Assembly: GCA_039586575.1 (NCBI GenBank) | Contig: JBDHKD010000007.1 | Location: forward strand, 1-64,000 | Direction: 5' to 3' | Origin: G020344215 sp039586575 | GTDB lineage: Bacteria; Gemmatimonadota; Gemmatimonadetes; Palauibacterales; KS3-K002 | Length of the DNA: 64,000 nucleotides | Part shown: positions 1 through 8,163 of the stretch, piece by piece | How the letters are laid out: each line of letters begins with the position of its first letter | How positions within the stretch are numbered: position 1 is the stretch's first letter | Notes under the pieces: model-generated | Seen by the model: only the letters and a program-made list of their open reading frames with translations | What the model was told of the DNA's origin: nothing | The model's database searches: none | Made by a program: the position numbers and the translations under genes

Positions 1-1
1 G

Positions 2-214
2 CAAGGCAACCTGCTCATCGGAGACGCTCACGCGCTGGACAGCCGGGACAGCCTGGTCTGGGCGGAGGACGGCCCCGTGGTCACACTCGGCACCTCCGAT
101 CTCGTCATCGTACGCGCTTCCGGCATCACGTTCGTCGCACCTCGCGAACGAGCCGTCGATATCAAGCGGCTGCTCGCCGGCCTGCCCGAGAACCTCAGAG
201 CCGGGAGCGACTGA
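2..214 (+). CDS. manC: mannose-1-phosphate guanylyltransferase, C-terminal end (partial)
   Basis: The open frame enters from the left edge and ends at a TGA at 212-214, so only the last 70 residues are visible. They contain the pattern GD-A---DS---LVWAEDG followed by LGTSDLVIVRA and a closing PRERAVDIKRLLAGL. This is the typical end of the nucleotidyltransferase domain of ManC/GMP enzymes, which make GDP-mannose from GTP and mannose-1-phosphate. The fused isomerase cupin domain of some ManC proteins is absent, because the gene stops right after the transferase domain. The next gene starts 3 bases later, so the two are probably co-transcribed in a sugar-nucleotide operon. The catalytic N-terminus lies outside the window. 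Confidence 0.75.
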   Translation, partial: QGNLLIGDAHALDSRDSLVWAEDGPVVTLGTSDLVIVRASGITFVAPRERAVDIKRLLAGLPENLRAGSD

Positions 215-217
215 ACC

Positions 218-1426
218 GTGGCCGTGCCCGCACTGATCCTGTTCGACGATCGTCAGGCCCGATGCTGGGAACCATTCGCACTCACACGGCCGGTCGGCGA
301 TCTCCTGTTCGGTGCCGAGAGGCTGGTGGATCGTGCGCAGCGCCTTTTCGCCTATCCGCTGCTCGGCTATCTGACCGCCGGACATCTCGCCGATTTCCAG
401 GAGAGCGGAACGGCAAGCGTCGTCGCTTTCGAGGACCTTCCCGGCGACCGGGATCTCCTCTTCTGGTGCTCGCGCGCCGTACCGGACACGCCGCAGCAGA
501 TCCCCCGGCCCTCGGGCGCCACCCTCTACCTAATCGACGGGCGCCCGGTCGGCTTCTACGCACCGGCGGGAGAGGTGCCGGACACAACCTTCCTCACGGA
601 GCTGCGGTGGGACGGCGCGAAGGCGACGCGGGTCGAGTTGCGCGGTCGGACCCTGGAATGGATCTGGGACGCGCTGCTCGAGACACCGGAACAGCTGGCC
701 CGCGATCTGCCCGCCGAAGGCCCAGCGCCCGACCTGCCCCGCGGCACCTACCGTGAGGGCGCCTATCCCTTGATCGTGGGCCGCGGCGTGCGAATCGAGC
801 CCGGGGTCCTATTCGATACGCGCGACGGCCCGATCGAGCTGGGTGACGAGGTCGAGGTGCGGATGGGCACACGACTGGCGGGTCCAGCGGCGGTGGGCGC
901 ACGCTGCCGACTGCTTGGCGGCTCGTTCGAGCGGGTCTGCGCCGGCCCCTACTCGTATCTGCGTGGAGAGATCTCGGCGAGTGTGTTCCTCGGGTATACA
1001 AACAAGGCGCACGACGGCTACTTGGGCCAGGCGTACGTAGGCAAGTGGGTGAATCTGGGCGCGCACACCACGAACAGTAATCTCAAGAACAACTACGGCC
1101 CCGTCAGGGTCTGGACGCCCAGCGGCATCCAGAACACCGGACACACGAAGGTCGGCTGCTTCCTCGGCGACCACGTAAAGACCGGGATCGGGACCCTCTT
1201 GGGCACTGGCACGGTCGTGGGGGCCGGGGCTAATCTATACGGCAGCACGATGCCGCCCCGCTACGTTGAGCCGTTCAGCTGGGGCGAGGGTAGCAAGCTT
1301 GTCGAATACCGTCTGGCGGAATTCCTCGGCACGGCCGAACGGGTGATGTCCAGACGCGGCGTTGAACTGGACGAGCGCGGGCGGCGATATCTGGAGAGCT
1401 GCTGGCGCAAAGGGCGGGGTGGATGA
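218..1426 (+). CDS. GlmU-like sugar nucleotidyltransferase/acetyltransferase (alternative type)
   Basis: This 402-residue protein starts at GTG 218. Its N-terminus (ILFDD, WEPFALTRPVGDLLFG) matches the family described as alternative GlmU, a putative UDP-GlcNAc diphosphorylase/glucosamine-1-phosphate N-acetyltransferase of Bacteroidota and relatives. The second half (from about residue 185) is rich in hexapeptide turns (GVRIEPGVLFD, GDEVEVRMGTRLAG, GIGTLLGTGTVVGAGANLYG), indicating a left-handed beta-helix acyl/nucleotidyl-transferase fold. A TNSNLKNNYG segment lies in the helix. The standard GXGTRM pyrophosphorylase loop of GlmU is not visible, so the exact reaction is unproven. It follows manC by 3 bases and overlaps the next gene by 4, pointing to an operon for nucleotide-sugar supply. 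Confidence 0.72.
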   Translation: MAVPALILFDDRQARCWEPFALTRPVGDLLFGAERLVDRAQRLFAYPLLGYLTAGHLADFQESGTASVVAFEDLPGDRDLLFWCSRAVPDTPQQIPRPSGATLYLIDGRPVGFYAPAGEVPDTTFLTELRWDGAKATRVELRGRTLEWIWDALLETPEQLARDLPAEGPAPDLPRGTYREGAYPLIVGRGVRIEPGVLFDTRDGPIELGDEVEVRMGTRLAGPAAVGARCRLLGGSFERVCAGPYSYLRGEISASVFLGYTNKAHDGYLGQAYVGKWVNLGAHTTNSNLKNNYGPVRVWTPSGIQNTGHTKVGCFLGDHVKTGIGTLLGTGTVVGAGANLYGSTMPPRYVEPFSWGEGSKLVEYRLAEFLGTAERVMSRRGVELDERGRRYLESCWRKGRGG

Positions 1427-2286
1427 CCTTCCGGGTGCACGTTCTGGGCAGTGGCAGTCGCGGCAATTCGATCCTTCTAGAAACTTCCGAAACACGCATC
1501 ATCGTCGACGCCGGCTTCAGCGGGCGGCAACTCGAGCGTCGGTTGGCCGTGGCCGAGGTGGCTCCGGAGAGCATCGACGCGCTGTTCATCACTCACGAGC
1601 ACCGCGACCACACGCAGGGGATGGGTGTTTTCGCGCGCCGCTGGCACGTGCCCGTCTACATCGCGCGCGCGACGGCCGCCTCATGCTCCAGTCTGCTCAC
1701 CGGTGCCGAGGACATCCGCTACTACCGCGCCGGCCGCTCGGTCGATCTGGGTGACCTGCGCGTCGAGCCGTTCCTGACCTGTCACGACGCGATCGACCCG
1801 GTGGCCGTCACGGTGCGGCAGCGATCCAGCGGCCTGAAAGTCGGGATCGCCACCGACCTGGGCACGCCCACCGTCCCGGTTCGCCACGCGCTCCAGTGTT
1901 GTCACTTGCTCATTCTCGAGGCCAACCACGACGAGGTGATGCTGCGCACCGGCCCTTACCCTTGGTCGCTAAAGAGTCGCATCGCTGGACGGCAGGGCCA
2001 CCTCTCGAACCGCGCGGCGGCCGAGCTCGGGAAGGAACTTCATCACCCCGGACTCGCCGGCGTCGTGCTCGCCCATTTGAGCCAGGAGTGCAACGAGCCC
2101 GAACTAGCCGCACAGGTCGTCGGTGAAGCTTTGGAGAAGCAAGGCTACGCCGCCCCTCTGCACGTGGCTTCCCAAGATGAGCCGCTGGCTGGATTGGATG
2201 TCACAGGGATGGCCGCCGCCGCGCGTTCCCCGCAGCTGTCACTGTGGAAGGAGGGAGGTTGGGGAGTTGGGGAGTTGGGGAGTTAG
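1423..2286 (+). CDS. metallo-beta-lactamase fold hydrolase, YycJ/WalJ type
   Basis: The 287-residue product opens with a beta strand and GSGSRGNSILLE, then carries the metal motif HEHRDH (about residue 58) and a later CHDAIDPVAVTV segment. These are typical of the small YycJ/WalJ branch of metallo-beta-lactamase proteins, predicted cytosolic two-metal phosphodiesterases. The ATG overlaps the stop of the GlmU-like gene (ATGA), so translation is probably coupled. The last 10 or so residues (GGWGVGELGS) come from an 8-base tandem repeat that runs into the gene and supplies its stop codon. The native C-terminus has therefore probably been extended or replaced. The substrate cannot be told from sequence. 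Confidence 0.78.
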   Translation: MTFRVHVLGSGSRGNSILLETSETRIIVDAGFSGRQLERRLAVAEVAPESIDALFITHEHRDHTQGMGVFARRWHVPVYIARATAASCSSLLTGAEDIRYYRAGRSVDLGDLRVEPFLTCHDAIDPVAVTVRQRSSGLKVGIATDLGTPTVPVRHALQCCHLLILEANHDEVMLRTGPYPWSLKSRIAGRQGHLSNRAAAELGKELHHPGLAGVVLAHLSQECNEPELAAQVVGEALEKQGYAAPLHVASQDEPLAGLDVTGMAAAARSPQLSLWKEGGWGVGELGS

Positions 2287-2362
2287 GGAGTTGGGGAGTT
2301 AAGGAGTACGGAATCGGATGTCCACTCCCCGATTCCCCGAACCCCCGACTCCCTCAGTTCCC
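2253..2362. repeat. inverted array of 8-base GGGGAGTT-type repeats between convergent genes
   Basis: From 2253 to 2308 the + strand holds seven tandem near-copies of GGGGAGTT. After a spacer, 2323-2362 holds C-rich units that read as GGGAGTCG-type octamers on the opposite strand. The two arms can pair into a long G/C hairpin, and either G-rich arm could form a G-quadruplex. The left arm encodes the tail and stop of the metallo-hydrolase gene. The right arm contains the stop codon (2354-2356) of the ancestral rseP frame. It may serve as a two-way terminator. It looks like a spreading minisatellite rather than a coding element. Confidence 0.75.
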
Positions 2363-2470
2363 GGTCGCCCGCAGCACGTCGCTGGTGATCGCCCAGACCA
2401 TCAAGGCCATGATCAGGATGAACCCGACCTGGCTCAGCCGGGCTCGTGTCTCCAACGATAGCGCCCGTCC
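2354..2470 (-). pseudogene. rseP: detached C-terminal segment of rseP in a second frame
   Basis: Read in the alternative frame, this stretch gives GRALSLETRARLSQVGF, then ILIMALMVWAITSDVLRATGN and a stop. That is the normal RseP ending (RGR-LS---R---Q--G, then a hydrophobic helix). The upstream frame stops matching after CTG at 2473-2475, and only two bases separate it from this segment, where the family has roughly ten more residues. A loss of 3n+1 bases therefore explains both the missing residues and the frame change. Whether this is a real deletion or an assembly fault cannot be decided here. Confidence 0.75.
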
Positions 2471-3423
2471 CCCAGATGCCCCCCGTCCAGTATCGGGATC
2501 GGCAAGAGATTGAGCACGGCCAGGTTAACACTCAGGAAGGCCATGAAGGCAATCAACACCGACAGCCCGGCGCGTGCCGCCTGGCCGGAAAGCTGACCGA
2601 TGAGAATCGGGCCGCCCAGGTCGCGTGGCGAATGCCGCCCGGTGATCAGCCCACCGAGGAAGTCGAGGATCAGGACCGAGAGATCGACGGTCCGCCCCGT
2701 CCCGACCGCCATGGCTCCCACAACGCTGTAGGCCCGAACGACATTCAAGGTGTCGAGCGTCACCCCGACGCGCCCGAAGGCAAGCGTTGTATCGTTGCCC
2801 TCGGTATCACTGACCGTGGTATCGACCGCGGCGATCAGCGTGGTCAGCCGCACCAACTCACCATCCCGCTCGACCAGCAGCTCCGCCGTCGCGCCGGGCC
2901 GCTCATAGACAAACGCGACGAACTCGCGCCAGGTGTCGATCTCGGTACCGTCCAGCGCCCGAATGCGATCGCCGGGTAGCACTCCGGCCTCGGCCGCCGG
3001 ATAGCCCTCGCTCACCTCGCTGACGATGGGGGCGACCGAGTCGTAGTAGGCAAGCCCCGAGTAGGCGGCCATCGCGAACAGGAAATTCATGATCACGCCG
3101 GCCGAGATGACGATGGCCCGCACCGACACCGGCTTCGAGTCGAAGCGTCGCTCGGGTGGCACCTCCAGTTCGGACTTGCCGCCCTCGAGCTTCTCCAGCG
3201 CTTCGTCATCGCCCATGCCCGCCATCTTCACATAGCCGCCCAGCGGCAGCGCCGAGATCACGTACTCGGTCTCGCCGATCGTGAAGCCCCAGACCTTGGG
3301 GCCCAAGCCGATCGAGAAGCGCGGCACGGCGACCCCGGCGAGCTTGGCGGTGATGAAATGCCCGAGCTCGTGGACGAAGATCAGAACGCCGAGAACGATT
3401 ACGAACGCGAGAATCGTTTGCAT
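2434..3423 (-). CDS. rseP: RseP/site-2-protease-like membrane zinc metalloprotease, 3' end frameshifted
   Basis: The intact part shows all hallmarks of RseP: HELGH at residues 18-22 in the first membrane helix, GLGPK and LPLGGYVKM, one PDZ domain (about 120-200), and the second metal motif NLLPIPILDGG near the end. RseP cleaves membrane anchors such as anti-sigma factors and leftover signal peptides within the membrane. The open frame ends abnormally after GGHL with an unrelated tail of about 12 residues (GDGRYRWRHEPG). The expected C-terminal helix lies in another frame at 2354-2470. Catalytic residues are kept but the last membrane helix is lost unless the shift is an assembly error. It closes the tsf-to-rseP operon, 7 bases after dxr. 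Confidence 0.8.
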   Translation of the reverse strand: MQTILAFVIVLGVLIFVHELGHFITAKLAGVAVPRFSIGLGPKVWGFTIGETEYVISALPLGGYVKMAGMGDDEALEKLEGGKSELEVPPERRFDSKPVSVRAIVISAGVIMNFLFAMAAYSGLAYYDSVAPIVSEVSEGYPAAEAGVLPGDRIRALDGTEIDTWREFVAFVYERPGATAELLVERDGELVRLTTLIAAVDTTVSDTEGNDTTLAFGRVGVTLDTLNVVRAYSVVGAMAVGTGRTVDLSVLILDFLGGLITGRHSPRDLGGPILIGQLSGQAARAGLSVLIAFMAFLSVNLAVLNLLPIPILDGGHLGDGRYRWRHEPG

Positions 3424-3430
3424 CTATGTC

Positions 3431-4600
3431 TTACCGGTGTGTCTTGCTCGAAATCTCAGCCAGCGAGGCCCGCGCCTGCTCACGGGCCCGCCCGTCAGCA
3501 CGTCGCACGACCTCCAGCGATGTGACCTCTTCCACCTCGTGCTGCCTCAAAACCTCCCCGATGGCCTCGGGGATCCCGGTAAAGGGAATGCGCCCTTCCA
3601 GGAACGCGGCCACCGCCTCCTCGCTGGCAGCGTTGAAGGCGGCCGGCGCCGTCTGCCCCCTCAGGGCCGCCTGTCGACCCAACTCGAAGGCCGGGTAGTG
3701 CTGGGGCGACACCGCCCGGAAAGTAAGCGCACCGACGTCCACCAGGTCAAGCGAGGGTGTCTCGAACGGGAGCCGGTCCGGGTAGTTGAGCGCATAGAGC
3801 ACAGGGATCGCCATGGTCGGGTAACCGAGCTGTGCCAGCACCGAGCGGTCCCTGAACTCGACCAGCGAGTGCACGATCGACTGAGGATGGATAACCACCT
3901 CGACCCGCTCGTACGGCACGCCGAACAGGAAGTGGGCTTCCACCACCTCCAGAGCCTTGTTGACCAGCGTGGCCGAGTCGATCGTGATCTTCGCCCCCAT
4001 GTTCCAGGTGGGGTGGCGCAGCGCCTCCTCGGGCGTCACACGCGCCAACTCCACCGGGTCACGATCGCGGAACGGGCCGCCGGAAGCGGTGAGGACGATC
4101 CGCCTCACGCTGTCGAGATCGCACCCTTGCAGGCACTGGAATACCGCGCTGTGCTCGCTATCCACCGGGATGAGCTCACCGCCGTGCGCTTCCAGCGCCC
4201 GCATCACCAGCGGGCCGCCCACAACCAGCGATTCCTTGTTCGCCAGCGCCAGACGCTTGCCCGCCTCGAGCGCCAGCAGTGACGGCTCGAGGCCCGCCGC
4301 CCCGACCAAGCCATTGACCACGATCTCCGCGTCCGGGTGGCTCGCCGCCTCGAGCACCGCATCCCAACCACTGGCCAACCTCGTCCCGGCCGGCCCGTCG
4401 CCGGGCAGCGAGTCACCATCGGCGAGGACGGCCAGCTCGGGGTGAAAGCGCTCTACCTGCTGGAGCAACACATCCGCGTTGCGGTGCGCCGTCAGCGCTA
4501 CCACTCTGAACCGATCCGGGAAAGCGCTGGCGACCTCCAGCGTCGTCTGTCCGATGGACCCGGTGGATCCCAGGACCGCTATAGATCGCACGCCGATCAC
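3431..4600 (-). CDS. dxr: 1-deoxy-D-xylulose 5-phosphate reductoisomerase
   Basis: Dxr (IspC) catalyses the first committed step of the MEP isoprenoid pathway, converting DXP to MEP with NADPH and a divalent metal. The 389-residue product has the N-terminal Rossmann motif GSTGSIGQTTLEV, the active-site segments ANKESLVVGG and PVDSEHSAVFQCLQG, and GGPFRDRDP, all in the usual order and at normal length. It starts with GTG at 4600, overlapping the cdsA stop (GTGA), and is followed 7 bases later by rseP. The end of ispE, a later enzyme of the same pathway, lies at the right edge of the window, so this organism makes isoprenoids by the MEP route. Confidence 0.95.
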   Translation of the reverse strand: MIGVRSIAVLGSTGSIGQTTLEVASAFPDRFRVVALTAHRNADVLLQQVERFHPELAVLADGDSLPGDGPAGTRLASGWDAVLEAASHPDAEIVVNGLVGAAGLEPSLLALEAGKRLALANKESLVVGGPLVMRALEAHGGELIPVDSEHSAVFQCLQGCDLDSVRRIVLTASGGPFRDRDPVELARVTPEEALRHPTWNMGAKITIDSATLVNKALEVVEAHFLFGVPYERVEVVIHPQSIVHSLVEFRDRSVLAQLGYPTMAIPVLYALNYPDRLPFETPSLDLVDVGALTFRAVSPQHYPAFELGRQAALRGQTAPAAFNAASEEAVAAFLEGRIPFTGIPEAIGEVLRQHEVEEVTSLEVVRRADGRAREQARASLAEISSKTHR

Positions 4601-5445
4601 ACCCCCACCGCCAGGATATACAGATAGGCGAAGGGAAAGACGAAGAGCAGGGCGTCGAGCCGGTCCAGCACACCGCCGTGGCCCGGCAGCAAGTGCGAAC
4701 TGTCCTTAACGCCGCAATCGCGCTTGAAGCGCGACTCGAACAAGTCGCCCAGCTGTCCAACCACGGCGACCACGGCGCCGAACCCAAGGAGCTCGACCGT
4801 GCTCATCGTCCACGAGACCAGAGAGCCCGTGAGCGCGGCAAAGAGGACGGCCCCGGCGGCCGCGGCCACCAGCCCGGCGGCCGCCCCTTCCCAGGTCTTC
4901 TTGGGACTGATCAGCGGCGCCATCTTGTGGCGCCCAAACGCCGTGCCGACGAAATAGGCGGCCGTGTCCCCCAGCCAGGTAATCGCCACGGGCAGCATGA
5001 CGACGGCCGTACCACGCAGGCCGGGTGCGGCACCTCCCACGGCCCTCAGCCATACCGCGAAGGCAAGAGCCACGCCCGTGTAGGCGCCTCCAAACAGGCT
5101 GACCATGACCAGCCGGCCGGGTTGACTCTCAGCGGGGCTCGTCAACATGGCCACCGTCCCTACGGCGACCGTCACCACCGTGCACCCGACGATGAACCAG
5201 CGATCGGCGCCCAGCGCCGCCGCGAGAGCCACGTAGGCGGCGCCAAGCAGAGCCGCTGCCGCGGGAGCGCTCATCACCCCGCTCTCGCGGTACATGGCCG
5301 CGAACTCCCAGGCCCCCAGCGCCGCCAGCAGGGCCAGGAAGCCGGCCAGCGGATAGCCGCCCAGATAGACCAGCCCGACGGCGATCGGTATGCCGACGAG
5401 CGCAACGCCCACGCGCTTTGCGAGTTCGCCGCCGGACCGCGCCAT
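4597..5445 (-). CDS. cdsA: phosphatidate cytidylyltransferase
   Basis: CdsA makes CDP-diacylglycerol from phosphatidic acid and CTP in the inner membrane and feeds PgsA (encoded at 32.5 kb). The protein is about 282 residues with roughly eight hydrophobic helices. It carries the family signature near the C-terminus (SPKKTWEG, then KRDCGVKDSSHLLPGHGGVLDR). The open frame extends further upstream, but the ATG at 5445 is chosen because it overlaps the uppS stop by one base (TGATG), which fits the coupled operon, and because the extra upstream residues are not membrane-like. Its stop overlaps the dxr start. Confidence 0.93.
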   Translation of the reverse strand: MARSGGELAKRVGVALVGIPIAVGLVYLGGYPLAGFLALLAALGAWEFAAMYRESGVMSAPAAAALLGAAYVALAAALGADRWFIVGCTVVTVAVGTVAMLTSPAESQPGRLVMVSLFGGAYTGVALAFAVWLRAVGGAAPGLRGTAVVMLPVAITWLGDTAAYFVGTAFGRHKMAPLISPKKTWEGAAAGLVAAAAGAVLFAALTGSLVSWTMSTVELLGFGAVVAVVGQLGDLFESRFKRDCGVKDSSHLLPGHGGVLDRLDALLFVFPFAYLYILAVGV

Positions 5446-6188
5446 CACGTCGCTACCCTGCCGAACCTGCGTTCCCGCTTCTGGTAGTCGATAACCGCCT
5501 CGAAGAGGTGCTCGCGAGTGAAGTCCGGCCACAGCACCGGTGTGGTATAGAGCTCGGTGTAGGCAATCTGCCACAACAAGAAGTTCGAGATCCGGAATTC
5601 GCCGGAGGTGCGTATCATCAGGTCGGGGTCGGGCCACGCCGCCGTATAAAGCTCGGCCGCCAGCGCCGCTTCGTCGATCTCGTCCGGCTTCAACTCGCCC
5701 GCCGCCACGCGCAGGGCCAAGCTGCGCGCTGCCTGCACGATCTCGCTCCGACTGCCGTAGCTGATCGCGAGCACCAGCTGCAGGTTGGCGCCGCCGCGCG
5801 TCGAATCGATGATCTTCTGGATCGCCTTCCGCTCCGCCGCGTCCAGCCGCCCGACATCGCCCACCGCGTGGACCTCGACTCCGTTGTCGATCAGCTCCTG
5901 GATCTCCGAGCGCGCGTAAGTCTGCAACAGCGACATCAGGAAGGCGATCTCACGCCTCGGCCGCTGCCAGTTCTCTTGCGAAAAAGCGTACAGCGTGAGC
6001 ACCTCGATGCCGGCCTCGATGCAGCCCTCGACCACCTCGCGAACCGATCTCATCCCGGCACGATGGCCCTCGTGCCGCGGGAGGCCGCGCTCGGCCGCCC
6101 AGCGTCCGTTGCCGTCCATGATGATCGCGACGTGCTTCGGCACGCCGCTCGGACTCGCCTTTATTTGCTGGAGACTTTTAGAAGGCAT
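5445..6188 (-). CDS. uppS: undecaprenyl diphosphate synthase
   Basis: UppS is the cis-prenyltransferase that condenses isopentenyl units onto farnesyl diphosphate to make the C55 lipid carrier for peptidoglycan. The 247-residue protein has IIMDGNGRWA with the catalytic Asp, GHRAGM, TLYAFSQENW, and the C-terminal pair DLMIRTSGEFRISNFLLWQ and LWPDF, all diagnostic. The start is an ATG followed by a short basic leader. It sits between frr (68 bases upstream) and cdsA (1-base overlap) in the standard order frr-uppS-cdsA-dxr-rseP. Confidence 0.96.
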   Translation of the reverse strand: MPSKSLQQIKASPSGVPKHVAIIMDGNGRWAAERGLPRHEGHRAGMRSVREVVEGCIEAGIEVLTLYAFSQENWQRPRREIAFLMSLLQTYARSEIQELIDNGVEVHAVGDVGRLDAAERKAIQKIIDSTRGGANLQLVLAISYGSRSEIVQAARSLALRVAAGELKPDEIDEAALAAELYTAAWPDPDLMIRTSGEFRISNFLLWQIAYTELYTTPVLWPDFTREHLFEAVIDYQKRERRFGRVAT

Positions 6189-6256
6189 CTACCTGCTTGC
6201 GCCTCGGTGGGCTTCGCTGGCCTCGGTAACAGGCCGGGACCCGTTCGGCTCCTGGC

Positions 6257-6808
6257 CTAGACCTCGAGTACTTCCTCTTCCTTAGACTTTAGGAGCGCGT
6301 CGATCTTCTCGATGTACTCGTCGGTCAGCTTCTGAACTTCGTCGAGCTGGCGATGTCCCTCGTCCTCTGAAATCTCGCCTTCCTTCATCTCGACCTTGAT
6401 GTCCTCGTTGACAGCTCGACGTGCCGAGCGGACCGACACCCGACCCTCCTCCGCCATCTTGTGCAGGATCTTGACGAGCTCCTGGCGACGCTCCTCGTTC
6501 AGCTGCGGGATCGGCACGTGGATCGCCGTACCGTCGTTCGAGGGATTGAGTCCCAAGTCGGAGCTGCGAATGGCCTTCTCGATCACGCCCACCAAGTTCT
6601 TGTCCCACGGCTGGACGACCAGCAGCCGCGGTTCAGGCGCGCTGATCGTCGCGAGCTGCTCCAGCGGCATATGCGTCTCGTACGCCTCGACCCGCACATG
6701 CTCGAGCAGCGCCGGCGACGCCTTGCCCGTGCGCATCGACGCGAACTCGCGTCTCACCGCATCCAGAGCCTTCTCCATCCGAGCCCGGGTCTCCTTGACG
6801 TTCGTCAT
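6257..6808 (-). CDS. frr: ribosome recycling factor
   Basis: RRF splits the post-termination ribosome together with EF-G. The 183-residue product has the usual length and the conserved features: MRTGKASPALLEHVRVEAYE, LVVQPWDKN, IPQLNEERRQELVKILHKMAEEGRVSVRSARR and a C-terminal helix with TDEYIEKIDALLKSKEEEVLEV. Its ATG overlaps the pyrH stop (ATGA), so it is translationally coupled to the UMP kinase, the usual arrangement in bacteria. Confidence 0.97.
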   Translation of the reverse strand: MTNVKETRARMEKALDAVRREFASMRTGKASPALLEHVRVEAYETHMPLEQLATISAPEPRLLVVQPWDKNLVGVIEKAIRSSDLGLNPSNDGTAIHVPIPQLNEERRQELVKILHKMAEEGRVSVRSARRAVNEDIKVEMKEGEISEDEGHRQLDEVQKLTDEYIEKIDALLKSKEEEVLEV

Positions 6809-7542
6809 GAACTCACCTCCCCGGTTATCAAGGTGCCGACCCGCTCGCCGCGCGCTGCCGCCAGCACCGCGCCCGGTCGCTGGATGTTCAGCACGATAAC
6901 CGGCAGGCTGTTGTCCTTGCAGAGCGAGATTGCCGTGGCGTCCATCACACCGAGCTCCCGCGTCATGACCTCCAGGAACGAGATCTCGGGTATCAGCTCA
7001 GCCGTTGGGTCGGTCATCGGATCGGCGGCATGGACCCCGTCGACCTTGGTCGCCTTGATGATCAGCTCCGCCTCCATCTCGATCGCCCGCAGGACAGCGG
7101 CTGTATCTGTAGAAAAGTACGGATTGCCCGTCCCACCTGCAAAGAGGACCACCCTCCCCTTCTCCAGGTGGCGAAGCGCCCGCCTCCGTATGTAAGGCTC
7201 GGCCAACTGCTCCATGCGGATCGCCGTCAGCACGCGATTCTCGACCCCCTTCTTCTCCAGCATGTCCTGGACGGCGAGGGCATTGATCACTGTGGCCAGC
7301 ATCCCCATGTAGTCGGCAGATACCCGCTCCATCCCACCCTGCGCTGCAACCGTGCCGCGCACGATGTTACCGCCGCCCACGACGAGGCCGAGGGCGACGC
7401 CCGCTTCATGTACCGCTTTTATTTCCTCGGTGAGACGATCGATCGCCGGGAGCGAGATGCCAAAACCCTCGCCGCCCGCCAGCGATTCGCCGGACAGCTT
7501 GAGCAGAACCCGTGCGTACTTCGTCGGCGATCCTGCGGACAC
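6805..7542 (-). CDS. pyrH: UMP kinase
   Basis: PyrH phosphorylates UMP to UDP and belongs to the amino-acid kinase fold. The 245-residue protein shows LLKLSGESLAG at the N-terminus, GGGNIVRG, DYMGMLATVINALA, FAGGTGNPYFSTDTAA and KATKVDGVH, all standard. It starts with GTG at 7542, immediately after the tsf stop codon with no gap, and overlaps frr by 4 bases. The family is usually allosterically regulated by GTP and UTP; nothing in the sequence suggests otherwise here. Confidence 0.97.
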   Translation of the reverse strand: MSAGSPTKYARVLLKLSGESLAGGEGFGISLPAIDRLTEEIKAVHEAGVALGLVVGGGNIVRGTVAAQGGMERVSADYMGMLATVINALAVQDMLEKKGVENRVLTAIRMEQLAEPYIRRRALRHLEKGRVVLFAGGTGNPYFSTDTAAVLRAIEMEAELIIKATKVDGVHAADPMTDPTAELIPEISFLEVMTRELGVMDATAISLCKDNSLPVIVLNIQRPGAVLAAARGERVGTLITGEVSS

Positions 7543-8139
7543 TTACTCCCCTACCTTGAAACGCACGAACTGACCGACCGCGATCTTCTCGCCGAGCTGC
7601 GCCTGCGTATCCGTGATGCGATCAGCGACGGTCTTCTCCGGGTCCTTGACGTACTTCTGTTCCAGCAGCGTTCGCTCCTCGAAGAACTTGCGGAGCTTGC
7701 CCTCGACGATCTTCTCGGCGACGTGCTCGGGCTTGCCCTGCTCCTTCACCTGGGCGAGGAAGATAGAGCGCTCGCGCTCGACGACCTCAGCGGGGACGTC
7801 CTCCCGGCCGACCGCGATCGGATCGCTCGCCGCGATATGCATCGCGAGGTCGCGTGCCAGTTCCTGGAACTGCTCAGTGCGAGCGACGAAGTCGGTCTCG
7901 CAGTTCAGTTCCACGAGAACGCCGACCTTGCGGGAGTGGTGGATGTAGGACTCGACGATGCCCTCGCGAGCCTCTTTGCCCACACGCTTCTCCGCCGCGG
8001 CGGCGCCCTTCTTACGGAGCCAGTCGACCGCCGCATCCATATCGCCGTTGTTCTCCTGCAGCGCGCGCTTACAGTCCATCATGCCGGCACCGGTGCGCTC
8101 GCGGAGTGCCTTGACGTCAGCAGCCTGTATATCGCTCAT
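7543..8139 (-). CDS. tsf: elongation factor Ts (short form)
   Basis: EF-Ts is the nucleotide exchange factor of EF-Tu. The start is placed at the ATG at 8139, where the protein begins MSDIQAADVKALRERTGAGMMDCKR, the universal EF-Ts N-terminus; 13 further open codons upstream lack family similarity. The product has 198 residues, the compact form seen in thermus-like and some FCB-group bacteria rather than the 280-residue proteobacterial form. The motif VELNCETDFVART is intact. A terminator-like hairpin separates it from rpsB upstream, so its expression may be set below that of rpsB. Confidence 0.95.
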   Translation of the reverse strand: MSDIQAADVKALRERTGAGMMDCKRALQENNGDMDAAVDWLRKKGAAAAEKRVGKEAREGIVESYIHHSRKVGVLVELNCETDFVARTEQFQELARDLAMHIAASDPIAVGREDVPAEVVERERSIFLAQVKEQGKPEHVAEKIVEGKLRKFFEERTLLEQKYVKDPEKTVADRITDTQAQLGEKIAVGQFVRFKVGE

Positions 8140-8163
8140 CTCTAGTGATCCGAGTTCGTCTTC

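Noticed and set aside
3281..4282. Long plus-strand open frame across dxr and rseP
   Set aside because: It is an antisense shadow of dxr/rseP with no domain-like features; GC-rich DNA yields many such frames.
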